Shown piece after piece: positions 1-9,615 of a DNA stretch of 64,000 bases. Below the pieces are notes generated by a model, which searched no databases, was not told the DNA's origin, and worked only from the letters and a program-made list of their open reading frames with translations. Source of the stretch: CAVUCH01 sp963763095 (GTDB lineage Bacteria; Acidobacteriota; Vicinamibacteria; Vicinamibacterales; JAENWD01). How positions within the stretch are numbered: position 1 is the stretch's first letter; the number at the start of each line of letters is the position of its first letter. The position numbers and the translations under genes were made by a program. The DNA lies in assembly GCA_963763095.1 (NCBI GenBank), contig CAVXNR010000033.1, positions 9,488 through 73,487 of the forward strand. Reading direction: 5' to 3'.

Positions 1-672
1 TGCCATCTGCGCAAGGGCATGAAACAGAGGGAGCACCCCGAGGACGCAGTCCTGTTCTGAGACGGAAACGACGCTGAGCGCCCCCTCCCGCTCGGCGAGA
101 AGGTTGCCGTGCGTCAGGACCACGCCCTTGGGATCGCTGGTGGTTCCCGAGGTGTAGAGGATCACGGCAGGGTCGTCAGGCAAGCAGGGGCATTGCGGCA
201 CAGGCGGACCCGCGGCACCGCCCCGCGTCGCGATCACCTCGAAGGACGCCACATCGTCTGCCGTCCCGCGCAGCAGCACGATGGTGACATCGGTACGCCC
301 CGACAGCTCGCGCGCCTCCCGGACGGTCGCGAGGTATCTCTGCGACGTGAAGATGACGCGCACGCCGCTGTCGACCATGAGCGTGGCGACCTGCGCGGCT
401 TTGTAGGCCGTGTCCAGGGGAACGGCGACGGCCCCGAGCCGCAGGATCCCCAGGTAGGCGGCGCACCAGTGCGCATCATTCTCGGCGAGGATGGCGCACC
501 GATGGCCCTGTGCGATCGCCACTCCGGCCAGCCAGGCTGCCGTGCGGGCGGCCATCGTCTCGAGCGTGGAATAGGTGAAGCCGTCGACCCGGTCGCGACC
601 CTGTACCTCTACGGCAAGCCTGTCTGGAAAACGCTCCGTAATCCGGGCGAACTGCTCGTGAAAGTTCTGCAT
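1..672 (-). CDS. Acyl-CoA synthetase / AMP-dependent ligase (partial, N-terminal part)
   Basis: Only the first 224 residues lie in the window; the gene runs off the left edge. The protein begins MQNFHEQFARITERFPDRLA, typical of the N-terminus of the adenylate-forming superfamily. The ATP-binding Ser/Thr/Gly-rich loop YTSGTTSDPKGVVLTH is near residue 175, followed by NLLAE and LFHALAQM. Family members activate a carboxylate, usually a fatty acid, as acyl-AMP and transfer it to CoA; substrate choice cannot be judged from this half. The ATG at 672 is supported by an in-frame TGA 18 bases upstream. A hairpin repeat cluster lies just upstream of the start. Confidence 0.85.
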   Translation of the reverse strand, partial: MQNFHEQFARITERFPDRLAVEVQGRDRVDGFTYSTLETMAARTAAWLAGVAIAQGHRCAILAENDAHWCAAYLGILRLGAVAVPLDTAYKAAQVATLMVDSGVRVIFTSQRYLATVREARELSGRTDVTIVLLRGTADDVASFEVIATRGGAAGPPVPQCPCLPDDPAVILYTSGTTSDPKGVVLTHGNLLAEREGALSVVSVSEQDCVLGVLPLFHALAQMA

Positions 673-715
673 GCGGAGGCCGGCGGATCATAGCACCCGC
701 GTGAAACACCTCGAG

Positions 716-842
716 TCTGATGTGGGACGGATGCGCCGGCACTAAAGTGCCGGCTCCACACAGTGTCCGCGCGACTCTGTCTGATGTGGCGCCGGGACTT
801 CAGTCCCGGCCGGATGCGCCGGCACTAAAGTGTCGGCTCCAC
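716..842. repeat. Hairpin repeat cluster (REP-like)
   Basis: Two near-identical copies of a unit containing GCCGGCACTAAAGTGCCGGC (about 729-759 and 812-842, the second with one mismatch in the stem) flank a third palindrome, GCCGGGACTTCAGTCCCGGC (791-810). Each palindrome can form an 8-base-pair stem with a 4-base loop. The word TCTGATGTGG precedes the first copy and the middle hairpin. The cluster fills the gap between two genes transcribed on the minus strand. It looks like a repetitive extragenic palindrome family; no transposase is nearby. Confidence 0.7.
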
Positions 843-879
843 CCTGTGGCCCCTCCACGCGGTATCCCTGCCCAACCGA

Positions 880-1467
880 TCAGGGCCGTGCCTTGCCGTC
901 GGTGGTCCAAAGATAGAGCGACCGCATGCTGCCGGTGCTGTCGGTGAACTCATCGGTCTTCTCGGGCGGCCAGTCGCCCATCGTGAAGGCGTGCGAGACG
1001 ATGCGGGCACCGGGGCGTAGCTGCTTCGTGAGGATCGGGCGGAGCTTCACGTTCGAGGCTGACAGGAGGTAAAGGGTGACGACGGTGGCGGGGGATACGT
1101 CCACGGTCATGGCGTCCTGCAGCTTGAAGCTGACGAGGTGCTCCACTCCCGCCGCCTTGGCGTTCGCCTCTGATTCCTTGATGCGCTGCGGGTCGATGTC
1201 GACGCCGACGCCCCGCGCCCCGAACTGTTTTGCCGCGGTGACGACGATGCGCCCGTCGCCACAGCCGAGGTCGTATACGACATCGTCTTTCGTGACCTGG
1301 CCGAGCTTCAACATGCGGTCGACCACGTCCTGCGGTGTCGGGACGTAGGGCGCGAGGCTCGCCGCAGTTGATGATTGCTGTGCCGGAGAAGAACGGGCCG
1401 GGATGGCCGTGGCGAGGACGACTGCAAGGACGCAGCACCAGGAGAGATGGCGTCGAGACGAGCTCAT
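880..1467 (-). CDS. Exported class I SAM-dependent methyltransferase
   Basis: The 195-residue protein has a hydrophobic signal-like N-terminus (WCCVLAVVLATAIPARSS) and then a compact Rossmann methyltransferase domain. Motif I is VYDLGCGDGRIVVTAA, followed by the acidic VGVDIDP strand and a short C-terminal part. Such proteins with the PYVPTPQDVVDRML lead-in are common in environmental bacteria and have no assigned substrate. I chose the ATG at 1467 rather than upstream starts because GGAGGT lies six bases before it. A signal peptide on a SAM-dependent enzyme is odd, because SAM is cytoplasmic; the segment may instead be a membrane anchor. Confidence 0.75.
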   Translation of the reverse strand: MSSSRRHLSWCCVLAVVLATAIPARSSPAQQSSTAASLAPYVPTPQDVVDRMLKLGQVTKDDVVYDLGCGDGRIVVTAAKQFGARGVGVDIDPQRIKESEANAKAAGVEHLVSFKLQDAMTVDVSPATVVTLYLLSASNVKLRPILTKQLRPGARIVSHAFTMGDWPPEKTDEFTDSTGSMRSLYLWTTDGKARP

Positions 1468-1705
1468 CTTTGGACCTCCACGAGTAGGGTCATCAGCACG
1501 TGCGGACGGGATTGTCACGCGTAAGCCAACAAGCACGGTTGGTTCCGCTCCGGCCGCGTCGGTGCAGGACCACCCGTGTGCCGCGTTTCAGAGAGCGAAG
1601 GTCCTGTTTTGGCAATGACTTACCCCTGTTATGTCGAGCCGGGAACGGTTGGGCAGCCGCCCGAATAGCGCGTCCGGAACTCTGGATATGAGTGGTTTCC
1701 GGGCG

Positions 1706-1752
1706 TTTTCTGCAGAAAATGCATTGCCCTGGGTCACTACTTCTCATATACT
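1706..1752 (+). promoter_or_regulatory. Promoter of carD with adjacent palindrome
   Basis: A sigma-70-like promoter is visible: TTGCCC at 1724-1729, a 17-base spacer and TATACT at 1747-1752. The predicted transcript would have a leader of about 50 bases before the GTG of carD. Immediately upstream lies a perfect 14-base palindrome, TTTTCTGCAGAAAA, at 1706-1719, which could be a regulator site. The rest of the 345-base gap (1468-1705) shows no gene or repeat that I can support. Confidence 0.55.
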
Positions 1753-1812
1753 TCAGAGGATACGCACGTCCCGATCTACCCTCACCCTACACACTCATCG
1801 AACGGGGGACAC

Positions 1813-2451
1813 GTGACATTTCAGGTTGGCGACAAGGTTATTTACCCGAACCACGGTCTTGGCATCGTTGAACGAATTGAAGACAAGACCATCCTGGGTA
1901 CCACTTGCGGGTTTTACCACCTGCGCATCCTCGCCAACGAAACCACGGTGCTCGTGCCCCTTCCCAACGCCGACGGCGTGGGTTTGCGGCGCGCCATCAG
2001 CGACGAGGAAGTTGAGCGGCTCTTCGGGTTGCTCAGCGACGGCAAGATTGACGATCACCAGAATTGGAAGGGCCGATTCAAGGACAACTCCGACAAGATG
2101 CGCAGCGGGTCAATCTACGACGTCGCGGACGTGCTCAAGAGCCTCACCTTCCTCGCGCGATCGAAGAGCCTCTCGTTCCGTGAGAAGCGCATGCTGGATC
2201 GGGCACGGTTCCTCATCATCTCGGAGGTGTCCGAGGTGATGCACGAGACGTCGCAGCAGATCGAAGGCAAAGTGGAGCAGGCGCTCGAGCGCTCGTTCCT
2301 GAGCAAGGCACGCGCGGCGCAGCGTGCGACGACCGCCCGCGTGAAGCCCGCACCGGTTGCGCCGCTCAAGGCGCCGGTCACCTCCGTAAAGACGGTGCCG
2401 CTCACGCCGCGCAGCGTCGCGGCCTCTCGCCGGACCGCGCGAGCGTCATAG
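1813..2451 (+). CDS. carD: CarD family transcriptional regulator
   Basis: The protein (212 aa) starts MTFQVGDKVIYPNHGLGIVE, the hallmark of the CarD/TRCF RNA-polymerase-interacting Tudor-like domain. A helical DNA-binding part follows, with KSLSFREKRMLDRAR near residues 118-132, which matches the CarD C-terminal helices. CarD binds the RNA polymerase beta subunit and stabilises open complexes, mainly at rRNA and housekeeping promoters. The last roughly 45 residues are Ala/Pro/Arg-rich and probably disordered, longer than in short CarD proteins. GTG start with GGGGGA upstream. It is monocistronic: its own promoter lies before it and a strong terminator follows. Confidence 0.95.
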   Translation: MTFQVGDKVIYPNHGLGIVERIEDKTILGTTCGFYHLRILANETTVLVPLPNADGVGLRRAISDEEVERLFGLLSDGKIDDHQNWKGRFKDNSDKMRSGSIYDVADVLKSLTFLARSKSLSFREKRMLDRARFLIISEVSEVMHETSQQIEGKVEQALERSFLSKARAAQRATTARVKPAPVAPLKAPVTSVKTVPLTPRSVAASRRTARAS

Positions 2452-2488
2452 CCATTTCCTGGATACGCCGGCAGCACGCCGGAACGAC

Positions 2489-2526
2489 AAGGCCCGAATC
2501 GGTTCTCCGGTTCGGGCCTTTTGTTT
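2489..2526 (+). terminator. Rho-independent terminator after carD
   Basis: A 10-base-pair stem AAGGCCCGAA / TTCGGGCCTT encloses a 12-base loop and is followed by a T-rich stretch (TTGTTT). It lies 38 bases after the carD stop codon and just before plsC. Confidence 0.8.
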
Positions 2527-2543
2527 ATGATGCGGAGATGCCC

Positions 2544-3365
2544 ATGGACCGCGGCGCCGAGCCGGCGGCCGCTGCCACACCCTCGCTGAACGCGGCCGCG
2601 CCGACAACGCTCCCCGCAACGGTGCTGGCGGCCATCCGATCGGTCCTCGCCTACGTCGCCATCGCACTGTACGTCCTGCTCGTCGCGCCCCCGGCGCTCC
2701 TGTTGGCGATCACCTTTCGCTGGAAGGGCCTGCTCTATGTGCTCGGGCACTGTGGGGTCCGCCTGGGCCTGCTGCTGTCGGGCATCCGGTACGAGGTGAG
2801 CGGTGGCGAACACGTGCCGTCGGGCCGGGCGGTCGTGTTCTGCGCCAATCATCAGAGCAACATCGACCCGCCTGTGCTGTTCCGGGCGCTCCATCCGCGG
2901 CTGCACGTGCTCTACAAGGCCGAACTCTCCCGCCTGCCGCTGCTCGGGCGCGCGATGCAGGTTGGCGGGTTCGTGCCGGTGGATCGCCGGGATCCGGAGC
3001 GATCGTTTGCATCGATCGCGCGGGGCGCCGGGTCGCTCCGCGCCGGCAACTCATTCCTCATTTTCCCGGAAGGGACGCGCAGCCGGACCGATGGCCTGCT
3101 ACCCTTCAAGAAGGGCGGGTTCATCATGGCGATCCAGGCGCAGGCGCCCGTCGTGCCGGTGGCGGTCACCGGCGGACGCGCGGCGATGCGCAAGGGGAGC
3201 CCTGTGGTACGCCCGGTCACGATGCGTGTGCGAATCGGCGAACCCGTCGAGACGGCCGGGTTGACGGTCGATGATCGGGATGCCCTCATCCTCGAGGTGC
3301 GCAGCCGGGTGCAGGCACTCCTCGCGGAGGAATACGAACACGCCGGGCCCGGCCCGCGGCCATGA
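2544..3365 (+). CDS. plsC: 1-acyl-sn-glycerol-3-phosphate acyltransferase (PlsC family)
   Basis: Adds the second acyl chain to lysophosphatidic acid in phospholipid synthesis at the inner face of the membrane. After a hydrophobic N-terminal helix (residues about 30-60) the catalytic motif NHQSNID gives the HX4D signature, and FPEGTRSR is the glycerol-phosphate binding motif; FVPVDRRD and VVPVAVTG fit the remaining acyltransferase blocks. Length about 273 residues, normal for the family. Two in-frame ATGs are present (2538 and 2544). The GGAG at 2534-2537 has proper spacing only to 2544. The gene starts directly after the carD terminator. Confidence 0.88.
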   Translation: MDRGAEPAAAATPSLNAAAPTTLPATVLAAIRSVLAYVAIALYVLLVAPPALLLAITFRWKGLLYVLGHCGVRLGLLLSGIRYEVSGGEHVPSGRAVVFCANHQSNIDPPVLFRALHPRLHVLYKAELSRLPLLGRAMQVGGFVPVDRRDPERSFASIARGAGSLRAGNSFLIFPEGTRSRTDGLLPFKKGGFIMAIQAQAPVVPVAVTGGRAAMRKGSPVVRPVTMRVRIGEPVETAGLTVDDRDALILEVRSRVQALLAEEYEHAGPGPRP

Positions 3366-3434
3366 CCTTTCGGCCTGCGGTCTGCGCCAGCAGAATTGGC
3401 GCGCCGGCCCGGTGAAGGCAGGAGGAGGCAGAAG

Positions 3435-4025
3435 ATGGACGCACTGATCTTCCTGGGTCGCACGCTCGGCTTCTCGTTCGCGGCGGGCATCAACCTCTAC
3501 GCGACTGTTGCCCTCCTGGGGCTTGCGTCACGGTACGGCTGGGTCGCCCTTCCCCCCGAGTACCAGGTATTCGACAACAGCTGGATCATCGGCACCGCGC
3601 TCTTCCTCTACGCCATCGAGTTCTTCGCAGACAAGATCCCCTGGATTGATTCCGCATGGGATACGCTGCACACGTTCATCCGGCCGCTCGGCGGCGCGCT
3701 GATCGCGCTGACCGCGCTCGGTGAGGCGTCTCCTGCGATGGAGACGATGGTCGCCCTGCTCGGCGGAACCGTCGCAGCGAGCACGCACTTCACCAAGGCC
3801 GGGACGCGCGTGGTCGCAAATGCCAGCCCCGAGCCATTCTCGAACTGGTTCCTGAGCATGGGCGAGGACGTGTTCGTCGTCGGTCTGGGATTCCTCGCCC
3901 TCAAGTACCCGATTGCGGCCCTGGCGGTCGTCGCCGTGCTGCTCGTCGTAATCGCGGTGAGTGCCACGTGGCTCGTCCGCGCGCTGAAGCGCCGGTTTGG
4001 CAGGCGAGAGGCCATTCCAGGCTAG
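3435..4025 (+). CDS. DUF4126 family integral membrane protein
   Basis: The 196-residue protein has hydrophobic segments around residues 5-30, 45-65, 80-110 and 145-180. It carries family-typical blocks: AGINLYATVALLG, IEFFADKIPWIDSAWD and TKAGTRVVANASPEPFSNW. The function of DUF4126 is unknown. ATG at 3435 is preceded by a strong GGAGGAGG. It is spaced 69 bases after plsC on the same strand, so co-transcription with plsC is likely. Confidence 0.8.
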   Translation: MDALIFLGRTLGFSFAAGINLYATVALLGLASRYGWVALPPEYQVFDNSWIIGTALFLYAIEFFADKIPWIDSAWDTLHTFIRPLGGALIALTALGEASPAMETMVALLGGTVAASTHFTKAGTRVVANASPEPFSNWFLSMGEDVFVVGLGFLALKYPIAALAVVAVLLVVIAVSATWLVRALKRRFGRREAIPG

Positions 4026-4050
4026 CCCACTCCCTCTTGCCGAGACGGCG

Positions 4051-6241
4051 ATGCTGCACATGCGCACCACTCTGTTCCGCGCGTCCTGGTCGTCTCGGGC
4101 GCTGGTCGCGGCGGCCGCGATCTTTGCGGGGCTGTCCCGCGGCGATGCGCAGGAGGCGCCGACAGCCGGGCCAGGGCCAGCCCACCTTCCGAGTCGAAGC
4201 CAACTTCGTGCGCGTGGACGTCTTCCCCACCATCGACGGCAAGGCGGTCCGGGACCTCACGGCGGCGGATTTCGAGCTGCTCGAAGACGGCGTGCCGCAG
4301 AAGATCGAGACCTTCGAGCACGTCGACGTACGCGGCGGCGGCCCGCAGGAAACGCGCCGTGAGCCGAACACGGTGCAGGAGGGGCGCGCACGGGCCGAAG
4401 ACCCCCGCAGCCGCGTGTTCATCGTCTTTCTCGACACCTACCACACCGGGGTCGTGGGTTCGCACCGCATGCAGCGGGCGATCGTCACGCTGCTCGATCG
4501 GATCGTGGGTCCGGACGACCTGTTCGGGATCATGACACCGGAGATGTCGGTCACCGACATCACGCTTGCGCGGCGGACGGTGACCACGGCGGGGATGCTC
4601 TCCAAGTACTGGACCTGGGGACGGCGCGATCGGATCACCGACCGGGACCCGGAAGAGCAGATGTACGAATCGTGCTTCCCGGAGCGCGGCGCGTCGGCGA
4701 GCTGCAATGACCCGACGCAGCCGACGGGTGGCACCACGACGCAGTCCGGCAGCACTTACGCCGGGATCGCAGCCGAGATGATTGCGCGGCGCCGTGAGAA
4801 GCGAGTGATCGACGCGCTCGAGGATCTCACCGTCTACCTGCGCGGCCTCCGCGAGGAGCGCAAGGCGGTGCTCCCGATCACGGACGGATGGCTGCTCTAT
4901 CGTGAGAACCGTACCCTCGCCCGCATCGGCGTCTGCGATCGACCGCCGAACATGGGCCAGGTCGGCATCGGGCCCGACGGCCGGATCACCACCGATACCC
5001 AGCGGGCACAGGGCAACTACTCGCAGGCGACGTGCGAGCGCGATCGCCAGAACCTCGCACAGCTGGATAACTGGCAGACCTTCATGGATCTGCTGGACCG
5101 CGCGAACCGCTCGAACGTGAGCTTCTATCCGATCGACTCGCGGGGCCTGCCCGCTTCCGACTCCCCGATCGAGGCCGACGTGCCGCCCGCCGTGGACCAG
5201 CGGCTGCTCAGCGCGCGGATCGAAACACTCCGCACACTCGCCGACGCGACCGACGGCCTGGCGGTCGTGAACAACAACAACATCGAGAAAGGCATGCAGC
5301 GGGTCATCGATGACCTGACGTCGTACTACCTGCTCGGCTACTACTCCAGCAACCGCAAGCTCGATGGCCGGTTCCGCTCGATCAAGGTCCGCGTGAAGCG
5401 CCCCGGCGTCGACGTGCGTGCCAGGCGCGGGTACCGGGCGGCCACCGACAAGGAGATCCGCGAAGGGCAGCAGCTGATGACGGCCGCACAGGCGGCGGCG
5501 CCGCCGAACCTGGTGCAGGCGGCCATCTCGTCGCTGGCCAGCATCCGGCCGGAGATCAGCCTTCGCACCTACGTCAGCTGGGTCGCCGCGCCGCTCGATG
5601 ACGCCGTGCCCGGAGCGAAGAGCCAGGTGTGGGTGGTTGGTGAAATGGAAGCCGACAGCGCGAAGTCGCCCGACTGGGCGAAAGGCGGCGAGGCGCAGGT
5701 GCTGTTGACCGCCGAGGACGGCGTGAAGCTTGCCGATATGACGCAGCCGATCGCGCCCGCGTCACGCGCGGTCAGCGTGCAGCTGCCCGACGTACCGCTG
5801 GCGCCTGGCGAGTTCACGTTGCGCGTCCGCCTGAAGCCGGCCGGCGGCGGCCTGCCGTTCCAGGACACGGTGCGCTTCACCGTGCCCGAGGGAACTGCGA
5901 GCGTCGGCAGCGCGCGTGTCCTGCGCCGCGGCCCCTCGACCGGCAACCAGTACGTGGCCACCGCCGATCTGCGCTTCCGGCGCACCGACCGGATCCGCAT
6001 CGACGTGCCTGTGCTGGGCTCATTCGAGCAGGTCACCGCCGAGGTGCTCGACCGGAACGGCCAGACATTGCAGCTCGCGGTGGAGTCGACGCGACGGGAA
6101 GACACCGAGCCCTCGCTTCAGTGGGCATCCGCCGATGTCGGCCTCGCCCCCCTTGCGCCCGGCGACTACCTGGTGCGAACCGCGATCCAGCAGGGCAGCG
6201 GCCGTCACGAAACGCTGACCGCCTTCAAGGTCGTGCCCTAG
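4051..6241 (+). CDS. Secreted VWFA-related protein (acidobacterial type), one frameshift
   Basis: The signal peptide (MRTTLFRASW... AAAAIFAGLSRGDAQ) is read in one frame and the body, from QPTFRVEANFVRVDVFPTID onward, in another; one extra base near 4165 separates them. The body has the DFELLEDGVPQKIETFEHVD block and VFIVFLDTYH, where the MIDAS-type aspartate of a von Willebrand A fold would sit. It also has the SYYLLGYYSSNRKLDGRFRS region near the end of the VWA part, typical of the VWFA-related family frequent in Acidobacteriota. A roughly 230-residue beta-rich C-terminal part follows. Role unknown; probably an extracytoplasmic adhesion or sensing protein. Full length about 729 residues after repair. 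Confidence 0.8.
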
Positions 6242-6261
6242 CGTGCGAGGTGCGAGGCTCC

Positions 6262-7399
6262 CTAAGTGCCTCCGAGCGAGAACGTCAGCGTCCACGGCTG
6301 GAGCGGGGCGCCGTCGGTGCCGACGATGCCCTCCATCAGTTCCACCTTCATCGTGCGGAAGCGCTCGAAGCGGTGTCGTGAAGCCGATGTCGAGCACGCG
6401 GCTGCCCGGGTCGTAACGCGGCTCTGCGTTGATCGGCGGCGGCTGTGGCTCGCCGCGTTCGGCCGACTCGCCGCCCGGCATAGCTGATGCGCACGTGGCC
6501 CTTGAACGAGGTGGGGTCGATATCGCGCGAGAACTGGATCCGCACGCGGGTCGAGAGCGGGACGTCCGTTTCGCCGTCGACAGGCACGCTGAAGCGCACC
6601 TCCGGGGGAATGAGCGTGGGTGCCGGCGCCGCTTCCACCGAGACCTGCTCCTTCTCGGCAGCTACCTCGGTGATCTCGTCCGCTGCCACCCAGACAAGGC
6701 CGCGGGCCTGGTGAACCGCGCCGCTCACCTCCAGCCACCGCTTCGTGTCGATCCGCGACTCCGGGTCGAGCTCGAAGCCGCGTCCGCGCGGGCGCTTGCC
6801 CAGCACCCAGATTGCCGCGTCGGCGGAGCGCAGCACGAACTCGCCTTTGCTCTCCGAGGCCGCCGAGGGAGCTTGAGGAACGTCGCCGTACAAGTTGCGT
6901 CCCCGAAATTGCCCCCGCACCGTCACGCGCTGGCCATCGTAGCGCCACGGGTCGAGCGCCAGCGCCCGGATGCTGGGTGCTCGCAACGGCTCGGCCTTGT
7001 CGAAGCTCGTCGCTCGCAGCAGCACGACGTCTCCCTGTCGCGGCCATCGGTCGCTCGCGTCGACGCCGAACGGGCGGAGGTCGACGTTGGAGAGTCGCGG
7101 ATCTTCCGGGGTGAGCCGGCCGATGTCCAGCACTTCGCCGCGGACGTCATAAGAGCCGGCCGAGGGAACGTTCTCGCGGGTGAGGAGGCGGATGCTGCTG
7201 TCGCCGCCTACGAGCGAGGGGGCTGGTCTCCGGGTCGGTGAGCTCGCCGCGGACGAACACCGCCTGGCCATGGTAGAAGGACGGGTGGTTCCGGAGCGCC
7301 GGCACCGTCGCCACGCGCCGTGTCGTGGTCTGTGCCCACCCGGCACCCGCCACGACCAGCAGCGCGGTCGCACACGATAAGTAACGGATGCTGTTTCAC
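6262..7399 (-). pseudogene. Exported protein with C-terminal Ig-like (SbsA-type) domain, about four frameshifts as assembled
   Basis: Reading the minus strand in pieces gives a coherent exported protein. GTG at 7399 starts MKQHPLLIV, then LLVVAGAGWAQ completes a signal peptide. The next block is NHPSFYHGQAVFVRGELTD, followed by a long frame from SIRLLTRENVPSAG to FSRDIDPTSFKGHVRISYA. Two short shifts then lead to NAEPRYDPGSRVLDIGFTTPL and the terminal PWTLTFSLGGT. Net +1 shifts fall near 7366, 7213, 6470 and 6372. The SVPVDGETDVPL ... VRIQFSRDIDP block resembles the bacterial Ig-like SbsA domain; the middle resembles tandem OB-like segments (VTVRGQFRGRNLYGD). Function unknown. The conserved reading in all pieces argues for sequence errors or very recent decay. 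Confidence 0.55.
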
Positions 7400-7498
7400 G
7401 CCCACTGATTCGACGTCGGTGGCGCGGCTGTGGCCGTCCCGCGACCACTCCGGGTGATGACGTTCCGCGGATGGTCACGCGAACAGCGCCGCATCATC

Positions 7499-9493
7499 TC
7501 AGAACGCCAACCGCCGTAACGCGCGCCTCACCAGGAGGGTGCAGAGCACGCCAAAAGCCACAAGGCCGATGATCGACCCCATCGGTTCGCCGATCTGCTC
7601 CTGCAGGTGCTCACCGAAGGCGCCGAGATTGGTGGGTGAGAACTGGACGATGAAGACAATCAGCAGCCCGGCGATCGATCCACCGGCGACGAGACCGGTG
7701 GCAAACAGCATCCCGGAGGACACCTCGCTCTCCTCGTGCGTGCCGCGCACGCGGTCGGCGAGCCACCGCATCGCCCCGCCAATGAAGATCGGGAACGTCG
7801 TCGAGATGGGAAGGTACGCGCCGACAGCCCAGGCCAGCCCGCTGACTCCGCAGAGCTGAACCATCACAGCCAGGGCGCCCCCGATGAAGATGAAGCCCCA
7901 GGGCAGGTCGCGCGAGAGCACGCCCTGGATGATTGTGGCCATCAGTGTGCCCTGCGGCGCCGGCAGCCGCTCGGAACCGATCGGGCCCCAGGCGGAGTTG
8001 TGCATGCCGATGAGCGTGAAGCCGATGACCGCCACCGATACCAGCACGCCGATTACGAGCCCAAGCTGCTGGTAGAGCGGCGTGGCACCGACGATGTAAC
8101 CGGTCTTCAGGTCCTGGGACGTCGCGCCCGCATTCGCCGCAGCGATACAGACGATGGCGCCAACCGACAGGGCAGCCGCCTGCGCGGCCGCCTGCTGGCT
8201 CGGGTCGCTCGCCCAGCCCGCAACGACGAAGATGAGGCACGTGCCGAGCAGGGTCGCGATCGTCATCCCTGAGATCGGGTTCGAGGAGGAGCCGATGAGG
8301 CCGACGATGCGCGACGACACTGCCACGAAGAAGAAGCCGAACACGACGATGAGCAGGCTGAGCAGCAGCGCCCACGGGAAGCCGACGGGCATCTTCTGAA
8401 CGAGCGGGATCAGCACGGCCATGGCGACGGAGCCGAAGGCGACCCATGTGATCGGGATGTCACGCTCGGTCCGCAGAACGCCCCCGCTGCCTACACCGGC
8501 ACGCAGCTCGCGGACGGAGTCGCGAATCGAGGAGTAGATGGTGGGCAGCGTGCGCACGAGCGTGAGGAGGCCGGCCATGGCCACGGCGCCTGCCCCGATG
8601 TAGCGGACGTAGGCGCGATAGATCCACGTCGCCTGGCTGTTGGCAGCCATCCACTCAGGGGTGAAGCCAAGCTTGAGCAGGTCGGCCCGGACCGTCGCCT
8701 CCGGCACCAGCATCGAGAGCAGCGGGATCAGCGCGAGCCACGACAGGACGCTGCCGGAGACCATGATGCCGGAGATGCGGGGCCCGATGATGTAGCCGAC
8801 GCCCAGGTACTCCGGCGTGATCTCGCTGGTCAGCGTCGCGTTCGGGTAGGCGCTGGCGGGACCAGTCACCAGCACACGCGGCACCTCGCGCCACAAGGCC
8901 AGCAGCTTGTTCGCGAACGAGTAGAACAGCGCCGTCCAGAAGCCGGCGAAGACCGTCTTCGCCAGCTCTCCCCCGCGCTCACCCGCAATCAGGACCTCCG
9001 CGCACGCGGTGCCCTCCGGATACGGAAGGATGCCGTGCTCCTTGACGATCAGGGCCCGCCGCATGGGCACCATCATCAGCACGCCGATGATCCCGCCGAC
9101 GGCCGCCAGGGTGACGATCTGGACGATGTTGAAGTATTCCTGCGCGCCGCCGCTCGCGATGAAGAGGAACGCCGGAATGGTGAACACGACGCCGGCCGCA
9201 ATCGATTCGCCGGCGGAGCCGATCGTCTGGACGATGTTGTTCTCGAGAATGGTCGAGCGGCTGAAGCGCTTGAACACCGCAATGGCGAGCACGGCGATCG
9301 GGATGGATGCCGATACCGTGAGGCCGGCACGCAGCGCGAGATAGACGGTCACCGCGCCGAAAATGACGCCGAAGATGGCGCCGAGCACGACGGCCTTCAC
9401 GGTGAACTCGGCAGGCGACTCGGAGGCCGGAACGAACGGCTTGAACGCGCCCGGAGCAACGGCTGGCTCGACCGTGACAGGGGAGTGTGCCAT
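7499..9493 (-). CDS. OPT family oligopeptide transporter
   Basis: A roughly 664-residue polytopic membrane protein with about 14-16 hydrophobic segments. The N-terminal block AEFTVKAVVLGAIFGVIFGA, then NNIVQTIGSAGESIAAGVVFTIPA and HGILPYPEGTACAEVLIAGE, are typical of the bacterial branch of the OPT family, which imports small peptides or metal chelates. No accessory subunit is known to be required and none is nearby. I prefer the ATG at 9493 (MAHSPVTVEP); an in-frame ATG at 9511 and an upstream start are also open, and no strong ribosome site decides. It is divergent from rex. Confidence 0.9.
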   Translation of the reverse strand: MAHSPVTVEPAVAPGAFKPFVPASESPAEFTVKAVVLGAIFGVIFGAVTVYLALRAGLTVSASIPIAVLAIAVFKRFSRSTILENNIVQTIGSAGESIAAGVVFTIPAFLFIASGGAQEYFNIVQIVTLAAVGGIIGVLMMVPMRRALIVKEHGILPYPEGTACAEVLIAGERGGELAKTVFAGFWTALFYSFANKLLALWREVPRVLVTGPASAYPNATLTSEITPEYLGVGYIIGPRISGIMVSGSVLSWLALIPLLSMLVPEATVRADLLKLGFTPEWMAANSQATWIYRAYVRYIGAGAVAMAGLLTLVRTLPTIYSSIRDSVRELRAGVGSGGVLRTERDIPITWVAFGSVAMAVLIPLVQKMPVGFPWALLLSLLIVVFGFFFVAVSSRIVGLIGSSSNPISGMTIATLLGTCLIFVVAGWASDPSQQAAAQAAALSVGAIVCIAAANAGATSQDLKTGYIVGATPLYQQLGLVIGVLVSVAVIGFTLIGMHNSAWGPIGSERLPAPQGTLMATIIQGVLSRDLPWGFIFIGGALAVMVQLCGVSGLAWAVGAYLPISTTFPIFIGGAMRWLADRVRGTHEESEVSSGMLFATGLVAGGSIAGLLIVFIVQFSPTNLGAFGEHLQEQIGEPMGSIIGLVAFGVLCTLLVRRALRRLAF

Positions 9494-9598
9494 GGCCGCG
9501 GATTCTAGCATGCCGCTGCGGCCGCGATCGGCGGTGTTGCGGCCCAATTCCAGCCGATTGCCGGGAGTGTGGCCGCGCGATCGCGGCGGAGCGCTGTG

Positions 9599-9615
9599 CG
9601 ATAATTACCAGTCTT
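9599..9615 (+). promoter_or_regulatory. Possible extended -10 for rex (leaderless or very short leader)
   Basis: TGTGCGATAAT ends 12 bases before the GTG of rex. GATAAT (9599-9604) would place the transcript start within a few bases of the start codon. No Shine-Dalgarno sequence is visible before the GTG, so a leaderless message is possible. This is a visual match only. Confidence 0.3.
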
